Notes under the pieces: generated by a model
The model's input: only the letters and a program-made list of their open reading frames with translations
The model's database searches: none
What the model was told of the DNA's origin: nothing
NCBI GenBank assembly: GCA_033557675.1
Contig: JAWQRM010000673.1
Location: 1-20,537, forward strand
Direction of reading: 5' to 3'
Length of the DNA: 20,537 nt
Source: Coptodactyla brooksi
Lineage: Eukaryota; Arthropoda; Insecta; Coleoptera; Scarabaeidae
Translations under genes and position numbers: made by a program
Shown: in pieces, positions 1 to 6,801 of the stretch
Layout of the letters: the number at the start of each line of letters is the position of its first letter
How positions within the stretch are numbered: position 1 is the stretch's first letter

Positions 1-17
1 ATACTTTCACTTTAATA

Positions 18-45
18 GATATATAGATATATATATATATATATA

Positions 46-84
<39 letters not shown>

Positions 85-89
85 TAATA

Positions 90-121
<32 letters not shown>
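18..121. repeat. (AT)n microsatellite in intron 3 of locus A
   Basis: Nearly pure AT dinucleotide runs, broken by short TAATT and ACTAATAATTT interruptions. By comparison with locus B, where the equivalent intron is only 70 bp (6802-6871), this repeat has expanded the intron of A and pushed the expected finger-exon acceptor beyond the left edge of the window. Confidence 0.9.
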
Positions 122-123
<2 letters not shown>

Positions 124-144
124 TGCCTACAGTTTATAACCTAC

Positions 145-193
145 CGTACATAATTCGTTTCACACCATTTTATATGTCGCCCATATTCGCCTT
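145..193 (-). CDS. Locus A exon 3 (49 nt) of a zinc-finger gene
   Basis: This small exon is recognised by comparing four paralogous copies. The minus strand reads a T-rich tract, then the first AG (GAAG) before the exon, and a CG|GTAGGT donor after it. Its length (49 nt) and phases (enters at phase 1, leaves at phase 2) equal those of locus B exon 3 at 6872-6920. The frame is open, ending in a motif like HIKWCETNYVR. The finger exon that should follow is not in the window. No domain is recognised in the peptide. It is too short to be called without the paralogues, so confidence rests on the four-way similarity and the phase match. Confidence 0.6.
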
Positions 194-287
194 CTTCAAA
201 AATTTTCATTTTGCAAAAGAAACAAACAAAACCATCTGCAATAGAACCAACAGTTAGAATCAAACAAATATTTTCTATATTCCTTTC

Positions 288-418
288 TTAACTATCTCCA
301 TCTTCTCTCAGCTGGTTGGATAATACTTCCTTTTTAGAATATTTTCCGTAATGGTTCTCCGAGCATTCCTGGTACTCTTCGTTAAATTTCTTGTTTTCGG
401 ATTCATAATTTTCCAAGT
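288..418 (-). CDS. Locus A exon 2, with a lost splice donor and read-through to a stop
   Basis: The acceptor is TGCTCTAG before base 418, as in locus B. The frame continues from exon 1 (G + AC gives Asp, then LENYESENKKF) and is rich in Glu, Lys and Asn. In locus B the exon ends GAAG|GTAATT. The same place here (about 296) reads GGAG|ATAGTT, so the GT donor is gone. Read-through adds two codons and a TAA at 288-290, giving a predicted 138-residue finger-less protein. The homologous exon body is 123 nt, a multiple of three, and is phase 1 on both sides, so skipping it would keep the frame into exon 3. Which outcome occurs cannot be told from sequence. Confidence 0.6.
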
Positions 419-427
419 CTAGAGCAC

Positions 428-836
428 AAAAGTAAATAAACTGTGTTATAAACTTTCTATACTAAACTATGATTTTTTTAATTTACTGATTGTGCCTAAA
501 AAGATCACAACAAATCTAAAACTGCTATAACACTGGTAACCTCCAGGTAAAAAAAACTATTATAACAGCGGTGCAAGTATGGTTTTAAAATCTAGTAATA
601 CATTTTTTACGTATTAAAATTGGTATAAAAGTAAATAAACAATATTATAAACTTTCTATAGCAAAATATGATTTTTTTAATTAGCCGATTGTGCCCAAAA
701 AGGTCACGACGGATCCATACCTGGTATAATACCGGTAAACGACGTAAATAACGGCTATAGAAAAAATTACAATAACAGTGGTGTGGGTATAGTTTTTATA
801 TCTAATAATACTTTTTTTTACGTATTAAAACTGGTC
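428..836. repeat. Imperfect tandem duplication, two units of about 200 bp, intron 1 of locus A
   Basis: Unit 1 (428-626) and unit 2 (627-836) each start AAAAGTAAATAAAC and end near ACGTATTAAAA-TGGT. Between them they share ATGATTTTTTTAATT, GATTGTGCC-AAAA and TATAACAC/TAATACC-GGTAA blocks. Locus B carries one related unit at 7151-7350, and a scrap occurs in locus C near 14788-14830. The duplication therefore happened in A after it separated from B. Confidence 0.8.
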
Positions 837-861
837 TGTGGTGTAAGTAGTCAATTATTAT

Positions 862-1430
862 AAAGGTGGCATAAAGCATCCATCCGTTGCGGGCCAAAGG
901 CTTATAATTAATATATTGTTAGTGAAAACGGAGTTTTAGAAGGATATCTAAAAAGCTTTGTTGACCAGAAAAAAAAAGCAACAACGGCTTATCACCACAA
1001 AATGAATAAGGAACATTTTGAAGAATGATTTCGCTATGTCCTAACTGTAATAACCGCAAAGTCCATAAATGTAATTGATCAAGCGACTTAGCACACGATG
1101 CTACACTCTGATTACAGAAATCTCACATCATCTTGGAGAAAGGTTAACACAATCGATTAGTTGCTGAAAATTAAACGTGCCACTTCCAGAAGGGATACTT
1201 AATTTTCCTAAATTTACAAAATGGCAGCTGTTGCAATTGTCCAAACCATGCGCTATAAGCAAGTATTATTGTTCGGTTTAAGAAAGAGCAAATGTCACTA
1301 AATGCATTCATTCGTCTTCATCAAGGTTCCGTTAGTAGGTGGAAAATTAAAGAACATTCGTTAGTGGATTGCTTACTCATTTCCTATATTTGGGTTCAAT
1401 TGGAGAAGTTTAAAGGTGAGAGTCATTTCA
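862..1430 (+). pseudogene. DDE_3-type (IS630-Tc1-mariner) transposase fossil in intron 1 of locus A
   Basis: Read through several stops and frameshifts, the plus strand gives the ordered landmarks of this transposase family: GQRLII near 890, SENGVLEG near 921, a YHHKMNKEHFEE block near 1000, then NVIDQATYH near 1067, which corresponds to the VIDNAPYH motif with the second catalytic Asp (Asp kept, Asn changed to Gln). SSWRKVNTID follows near 1130, PLPEGI near 1185, SKPCAISKYY near 1240, and a degraded IWVQLEKF near 1390 where the family has IEL(I/V)W, so the third catalytic acid appears lost. Internal stops (for example TGA after EHFEE and TAG after DQAT) and at least two frame changes show it is dead. 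It sits in the intron of A and has no counterpart at the matching place in B, so it inserted in A only. Confidence 0.75.
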
Positions 1431-1896
1431 TTTTTTATGAAGTATACCGTGCAGTTTTGAAGTGGAGTAATCCCTAAATTTTGTACCTTTGGTAATTTTG
1501 GGTCAATTTCATTCAATAACTATTCAATTTAATATAATAATTTTACGTTATCTACACTCCTATTATTATTAAATTTTGTGGTTAATAAAGAAATAGTACT
1601 AAAACAATACACTAAAAGACATTTAAGTACTTTTCTAATTAATGTAATGATTTCATTCTGTATATTTGTACACTTTTGAATTCTCGTTAAATTATGAATT
1701 CAAGTAGCTAAAAAAGATTGCATTTTTAATCCAACTTCATTGGGATCAATAAATAGAACTGCTGTGACAAAAAAAGCTGTTATCAATGAAATCGCCCTGT
1801 TAGGAAATTACCAAAGGTCAGAAAATGCACAACTGACGATAAACTGATATTTCAAGATAGAGTATAAAGAACATAGTCAAGAGCATGTTCACTTAC

Positions 1897-2182
1897 CAGG
1901 ATCCTTATTTGGCAATTGTTCAAGACTATCTAGAGCTACCAGGTTTTTATTCTTAATTTCATATTCAGATGATAAACGACGCTCGAACGTATCAGGCTCT
2001 CCTTTAACATTTGCAAATTCTATATAATCTATCGGTTGATAATCATAGAATTCCTGTTTTATTTCAGTTTTCGTCGTGGTTATTTCTTCATAAACTGGTG
2101 GTACGTCCTCCACATTACCACTTCCATATTCGTTAGCAGCTGTGCATTTAGGCTTCCCTTCTATCGCAAAACCATCAGCCAT
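1897..2182 (-). CDS. Locus A exon 1, acidic N-terminus of a zinc-finger paralogue
   Basis: The coding start is ATG at 2182 (MADGFAIEGKPKC) and the exon runs 286 nt to a clean donor, G|GTAAGT, at 1897/1896. It encodes 95 residues plus one base (phase 1). The peptide is acidic and aligns along its length with locus B exon 1: MADGF start, PVYEEITTTKTE, KQEFYDYQ, and LEQLPNKDP at the end. A has about 16 extra residues (ERRLSSEYEIKNKN region) before the last block. IKQE and VKGE fit the loose SUMO-acceptor pattern psi-K-x-E, common in insect C2H2 factors; modification itself is inference. No ZAD or BTB domain is seen. Role: presumed N-terminal regulatory region of a nuclear DNA-binding protein, but whether A is still a working gene is doubtful because of exon 2. 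Confidence 0.7.
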
Positions 2183-2289
2183 TGATATTTTGTGTAAAGC
2201 AATGTGTAGTAGCCTTTTTTTACAAAACCCGTTTTCTTAAAATTAATTCATTTTTCTCTTGCAGAAAATATAATTCATATTTATCTTAC

Positions 2290-2363
2290 CTGGTACTTTT
2301 AGCAGTAGATTCTAATAAGAGTCGTTTCGTTTCCAAAAGCCTTCTTAATATTTTGTTTATATA
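2290..2363 (-). promoter_or_regulatory. Putative 5' UTR exon donor and TATA-like box of locus A
   Basis: On the minus strand TATATAAAC lies at 2363-2355. About 65 bases downstream a donor-like ACCAG|GTAAGA occurs at 2290/2289. The same arrangement is found in locus B (TATACAAAC at 9516-9508; ACCAG|GTAAGA at 9443/9442). A possible acceptor AG lies at 2215-2214, before the coding ATG. The pairing by position in two paralogues supports a short non-coding leader exon. There is no transcript evidence and the acceptor lacks a pyrimidine tract. Confidence 0.35.
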
Positions 2364-2760
2364 CCTTCATAGAATTCACATTAATGAAAATTAGGGTTAT
2401 GTATCATCATTAAAGTGATATACTACTGTTGCCAATCTACTAGAATTTATATTAAAACTGTTATATTAGCAACCCTGATTAATTGATGAATTTCTAATTG
2501 TGATGTAGTAAAGTTGATATTTTTTTACAAATTTATAAAAAGTTTTAAAATACAATGCATTCATTAATGCACATTTTCGATTTTTTTTGTTAAAATCTAA
2601 CTTCTGGTAAATTGCAAAATATTCTTAATTAAATAAAGTCTTAATCAAATATTAGTTTTGAAAATCTATATCATTTTCACTGTCTGCTTGAAGTTTATAT
2701 GTATAACAGTAAATTTAGATCCTTGCAGTTTGTTGACAATTCGTTGTCCCACATACATTT
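2364..2760. repeat. Upstream segment of locus A, duplicated at locus B
   Basis: This AT-rich non-coding stretch aligns in blocks with the DNA upstream of locus B (9517-9700 and 10380-10545). Shared blocks include GTTGCCAAT (2428-2436), CTTAATTAAATAAA and TTAGTTTTGAAAATCTATATCA (about 2650-2673). It marks the extent of the segmental duplication that made A and B. Beyond it, 2761-2984 holds nothing I recognise. Confidence 0.6.
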
Positions 2761-2984
2761 TAGTTTAAACTGAAAATAAATCAAACATTCTCAATAACTG
2801 CTTGCCTTATTTCAAGTTCGCTTTTTTGTTATTTTTTTTTAAATTTTTGATTTACAGTAACTGTTCTTCGAAACACTTTTCAAAAAATCTTTTATTCAGA
2901 TGCAAATCTTCATTTACTTAGATACACTGCGTTCGAAAACTTAGATCCTTCGACTGTCATAAATGTTTCGTATACGTATATCAG

Positions 2985-3459
2985 GGAGTAAGAATAAGGA
3001 GACTCCACTCCACTTACATTTCTACAGAACCATGGAACCAATTTCTACGTCAACTATTATCCCCACCTCGACGACCTATTTTTAGTTTGTTCCAATGTGA
3101 CGCACCTTGCGGAGAAATCTGAAGATATTCGAATCAACATAACCTGTAAAACAAAGTCACCACTACGCCAAAATTTGTAGAGAGGATGCTCGACGCACGT
3201 TTCGCTAACCAAGTTAGCATCATCAGGAGCGATGAAAGACTTTCAGTCTTAATAAAATGTCCTAAGTCAGGTCAGACATCCACTGCGTACAGGTTATGTT
3301 GATTCGCGTGGAAAGATGTAGCCACGTACCTTCAGATTCTTCCGCAAGGGGCGCCACATTGGAACAAACTAAAAAGAAGTCGTCTAGGTGGGGATAATAA
3401 TTGACGTAGAAATTGGTTTCATGTATCAAGTGGAAGTGGAGTCTCCTTATTCTTACTCC
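2985..3459. repeat. Large imperfect inverted repeat, arms of about 165-172 bp
   Basis: The left arm (2985-3148) and the reverse complement of the right arm (3288-3459) share GGAGTAAGAATAAGGAGAC, then ACCAATTTCTACGTCAA, TTATCCCCACCT, TTTTTAGTTTGTTCCAATGTG and GAATCAACATAACCTGTA, with small gaps. The loop is 139 bp (3149-3287) and holds a hammerhead-like motif. Penelope-like elements are known to carry terminal repeats in direct or inverted arrangement with hammerhead motifs, so these arms may be terminal repeats of such an element. That assignment is inference. Confidence 0.8.
3188..3230 (-). ncRNA. Hammerhead-ribozyme-like motif (Penelope-type, minimal stem III)
   Basis: Minus strand, in order: GCTC (3230-3227), the core CTGATGA (3226-3220), one extra T (3219), GCTAAC-TTG-GTTAGC forming a 6-bp stem II (3218-3204), GAA (3203-3201), ACG-TG-CGT forming a 3-bp stem III (3200-3193), C at 3192 as the cleavage-site base, then GAGC (3191-3188) pairing with GCTC as stem I. 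All conserved core positions of the hammerhead fold are present. The unpaired T after the CTGATGA box is the one departure. Short-stem-III hammerheads are described in Penelope-like elements. Activity is not shown by sequence. Confidence 0.55.
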
Positions 3460-3589
3460 GTGCTCTAAACTAACAATATTTTTTTTTACTTGAGACCTTT
3501 GCTGTGTTAACGTGCTTACTCTTTTGCCCACATCAGCCGCCTTTAACGCATCCGAGTTCTTTAAGACAATACAGATCGTAGATTTTTCC

Positions 3590-3815
3590 TGAACTTTGCA
3601 CAAGTCCAGGAACACAATCATAACCACTTTCCTTTTTTCGACATTAGTGCAGATATCCTCCATTAAATTTGCAATAGCAGTTAGTGTGTTTTTCCTCCAT
3701 TGAGAACCACGTTGCTGTGGATAGATAGACTTTCTTGTAGAAATTTGAGGAGCCTGTGATGTAACTATTTCAAATGTTTTTGAGAAAATTGGTAAAGCCA
3801 AATTGGTCAGTAATT
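3590..3815 (-). pseudogene. Non-LTR retrotransposon (LINE) reverse-transcriptase fragment
   Basis: The minus strand reads LALPIFSKTFEIVTS, then PQQRGSQWRKNTLTAIANL, then VVMIVFLDLCKVQ. These match, in order and spacing, the family pattern of non-LTR RTs: a PISLL-SKxFE-like block, the PxQ-GFRxG-ST-AI block, and the FLDLSKAFD block with the first catalytic Asp (here LDL, followed by degraded KVQE in place of KAFD). The open frame continues to 3262 but past 3590 no longer resembles RT and enters the inverted repeat, so the long frame is a chance fusion of two repeats. It is a dead 5' scrap of the RT domain with no YADD box. Confidence 0.6.
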
Positions 3816-4002
3816 GATCATTTCAGATATTTTCCCATTTTCGAATATTGTTCTAACATGTGAATTTATTATTGACATTATAGGAGATAGTGTCTTCTCA
3901 AGAAGTTTTATTAGTGGCAGTTTGATTTTAGCATGTCCTGGGACAGAATTTGATTTAAGATAATTAATTATTGTAGATATATTTCTTTATCTTCCTACCT
4001 GT

Positions 4003-4285
4003 TACCGGGTGGATCAAGTGGCAAAAAGAGAACAACATAACTATCCCCCTATATAATTCTTGTGTTTCTCCACAAGCCCAAGAATTTATTATTCAAGTAT
4101 CACTCTCAGATGATGATGACACTGATACAGAAATTGATAGGGACTATAATCAATTATTTGTTCGTTCATCATTTAGTTTATTACACATTTTTTATATTGA
4201 ACATTATTTCATACACAAATTATTAAATTCTTCACAACATTTGGATTTTTGTACAAACTTAAAAAAAAACTTATTTACACTCTGA
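4003..4285 (+). pseudogene. C-terminal fossil of a DDE_3-type transposase, internally deleted
   Basis: From 4003 the plus strand reads YRVDQVAKREQHN, like the YxIDExAxExGH block that precedes the last catalytic motif in this family. It then changes frame at about 4045 and reads SPQAQEFIIQVSLSDDDD followed by DTDTEID (to about 4140), an acidic C-terminal tail. A near-identical pair of blocks occurs in the reverse-oriented copy at 15138-15600. The stretch holding the last catalytic acid is missing between the two blocks. The frame stays open to a TGA near 4285. Confidence 0.6.
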
Positions 4286-5069
4286 ATTAGCCATGTTACA
4301 GGTAGTATCATAAAATCATCAACCATTACAAATTATTAGTATTATGGTTGAGTCATAAAAACTATTTTTGGCTTGGACAACTATAACAAATAATAAAATA
4401 AACATAAATTTAATTCAAACAAACTGTAAAAAATTAGAAGATTATCGCCCGATGTCTTCTGAGAACTGACTAATGCTGTCTCTAGTTGCATCCAAAACAT
4501 CTATAAGAACTGTATGTGACAATCGCGACAGAATTCCAAGATTATGTGATACAAGAAATGGATGTTTTCTTTTTCAAACACTTACCATCCACAAGAAGGA
4601 AGTTTGCAATCCGGATGCCATTTAAGTCCGTAATGGATGAACATATTAATTTTAACCTATTTATTTATATTTAATGAACATTTTATTGATCAACATGAGA
4701 TTTTGTATGATAGTGAGCTGCAAGTCTATTATTCTTAAAGCAATAACATCCTAATATTCCTAATGTTTTGTATTAAACGTAGTTTCGTTATCTATTCTTT
4801 AATAATGACACCGAAAGCAAGTAGGATGTGTCTTCATCAACCTCACACGTTTTCCTTTGAAATTATGCTGTATGCATTTGTATTTTGTCGATTTTTTTCT
4901 GATATTTCGAACGACCACCTTATAACGTTGCTGTGTTGTTACGTGAAATATCAACTATTTCTAAGAATGTTTCTGCTCCGGAACTATTTATATGCATTTG
5001 TATTTGCCTTTTCCGTGCAGACCATTATTATAAAAGTCAAAGACTGTTATGCAACTGTTTGATCACAAG
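4286..5069. other. AT-rich stretch with no recognised feature
   Basis: Both strands were read for coding, repeat and structural signals. A 99-codon open frame on the plus strand (4763-5062) has no family resemblance, low-complexity hydrophobic composition and no paralogue support. I see no gene or transposon here. Confidence 0.5.
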
Positions 5070-5777
5070 TCAGTTCAGATGTAATCAATCAGTTTGACAG
5101 ATTCAACTTATTGCACTACTAAAGATTAACATCGTCACACTTGAAAAGTTTTTAATTTGGGGGAATGCGAATGTGTTTCACCAGGTGTGATTTATAAAAG
5201 TTGAATATTTGCAAGTTAATTGGAAGTACCACCTGCTGATAAACAGTGTCTGTTACCAATGTATCTTAATTAATATGCATTCTAGTATCAGGTTTTTAAT
5301 AAACTGGCAATTCACGTCATATACTAGGTTTATTCTGAACAGAAATATCTAATTATTAATGTTACAATTGTTTTTAGTGTATTTAAATATGGTCTTTCAT
5401 GATTATGAATAAGAATGTTTTGTGAGAATGAATTTATAAACAGTTGAATATTTGCAAGCTATGGTATAATATTTGCAACTATATCCACTTAGTTGCGAAT
5501 TGACACGTATCACACTAACAAGATTCTCCCTTATTAAAAGTGTCTAGTTGTAAGTATTTACAATTCTTGTATGTGCACTTAAATGGTTACTCATTTGTGT
5601 GAATGTAAATGTGGATAAAGAGGTGGTATTTACTAAAAGTTGAGTATTCGCAAGTTGCACACTTGTACATTTTTGATGCATCACTATACGTTACTAATAT
5701 ATGCTCTTTTAGGCGTTTGTTATGCTTAGTTGTGAATTTGCATGTACCACACTCTCAATATTTTCCCTTATTAGTAC
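5070..5777 (-). pseudogene. Decayed distal part of the locus B zinc-finger array
   Basis: Below the stop of the locus B finger exon, the minus strand still shows finger modules: GDLSKHIPIHSKEK, ECGTCKFTTKHNKRLKEH, MYKCATCEYSTFSKYHL, then PFKCTYKNCKYLQLDTFNKG and CDTCQFATKW, with in-frame stops (after KGKY, after HTNE and inside the CxCDTC block). Finger-like GAATxxxAATGTG landmarks continue at about 5610, 5413 and 5173. The ancestral array was therefore at least three modules longer than the present open frame. Confidence 0.75.
5329..5334 (-). terminator. Possible polyadenylation signal for locus B
   Basis: The minus strand reads AATAAA about 440 bases past the stop codon at 5778. It is the first canonical hexamer I noticed downstream. 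In AT-rich DNA such hexamers arise by chance, so the call is weak. Confidence 0.25.
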
Positions 5778-6801
5778 TTATAAGTGATTTCTCTTTCGAG
5801 TGAATGGGAATGTGTTTAGAGAGGTCGCCTTTATAACAAGTTTCACTAATAAGTGTCGTTTCAGTTCAGGTTTTCGCTTTGTTGTAAATTCACATGTATC
5901 ACACTCACAAGATTTTCTCTTATTAGAACAAACTAATTGTGGACATTTACGACTCCTATATGTACACTTAAGTGGCTTATCATTTGCATGAATAAGCATG
6001 TGTTTAATCAGATGGCCTTTAATAAATGTGGAATATTTGCAAGTTGCGCACTTATATGTTTTTGGCGCATCACTATGCTTCACTAATATGTGCTCTTTTA
6101 GGTGTTTTTTATGCTTAGTTGCAAATTCGCATGTATCACATTCGCAATATTTTCCCTTATTAGAGGTGTCTAATTGAGGGCATTTACAATTCTTGTATGT
6201 GCACTTAAATAGTTTGCCATTTATGTGAACGCGAATGTGTTTTATCAGGTTATCTTTAATAAATGTTGAATATTTGCAAATTGTGCACTTGTACGTTTTT
6301 TGTGCATCACTATGCTTACTTAATATATGCCTTCTTAGGTCGTGCTTCCACTTAGATGCAAATTCGCATGCATCGCACTCACAAGATTTTCCCTTATTAG
6401 AAGCGTCTAATTGTAGGCATTTACAATTCTTGTATGTACACTTAAATGGCTTATCATTTGCGTGAATAAGAATGTGTTTATTCAGTTTGTCTTTAATAAA
6501 TGTTGAATATTTGCAAATTGTGCACTTGTACACATTTTGTGCATCACTGTGCTTACTTAATATATGCCTTCTTAGGTCGTGTTTCCACCTGGATGCAAAT
6601 TCACATGTATCACACTCACAAGATTTTCCCATATTGGAAGAGTCTAATTGGGGGCATTTACAATTCCTGTGTGTGCACTTAAATGGTTTCTCATTTGCGT
6701 GAATGCGTATGTGACTAGAGAGACCGTCTTTTCTAAAAGTTGTATATTTGCAAGTTGGGCACTGGTATGTCTTTATACCAACTCTCTCTTCTTCATTTGG
6801 T
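5778..6801 (-). CDS. Locus B exon 4: zinc-finger array
   Basis: The acceptor is TATTCTAG before base 6801, and the exon supplies 1024 nt to the stop at 5778. After RPNEEERVGIKTYQ come alternating finger types: odd fingers like CKYSTFIKDKLNKHILIH (Cx2C...Hx3H), even fingers like CDTCEFASRWKHDLRRH (Cx2C...Hx4H). Between each odd and even finger is a 28-residue linker with four extra Cys (FKCTYKNCKC, then GKSC). No TGEKP-type linker is present. The tail KLVIKATSLNTFPF is out-of-frame finger sequence created by a 49-bp deletion. Confidence 0.85.

Noticed and set aside
18..121. CRISPR-like or satellite array at the left edge
   Set aside because: It is a simple AT microsatellite without spacers or longer units.
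2620..2700. Conserved minus-strand peptide ending DSENDIDFQN-stop (and its copy near 10540-10500) as a terminal coding exon
   Set aside because: The stop is shared by A and B, but the open frame upstream is short and differs between copies; conservation is explained by the segmental duplication.
3262..3801. 179-codon minus-strand open frame taken as one gene
   Set aside because: Its first part is LINE RT sequence and its last part is the inverted-repeat arm; it is a chance fusion of two repeats with no family covering both.
4763..5062. 99-codon plus-strand open frame
   Set aside because: Hydrophobic, AT-driven composition, no start context, no similarity and no paralogue.
6235..6702. Plus-strand open frames inside the finger array (6235-6465, 6472-6702, 6500-6682)
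   Set aside because: They are antisense shadows of the 237-bp coding repeat; their similarity to each other only reflects the minus-strand modules.
6780..6801. Alternative acceptor CAAATGAAG|AAGAG for locus B exon 4, joined directly to exon 2
   Set aside because: It fixes the phase but lacks a pyrimidine tract directly before it and ignores the 49-nt exon conserved in four copies; the four-exon model fits better.
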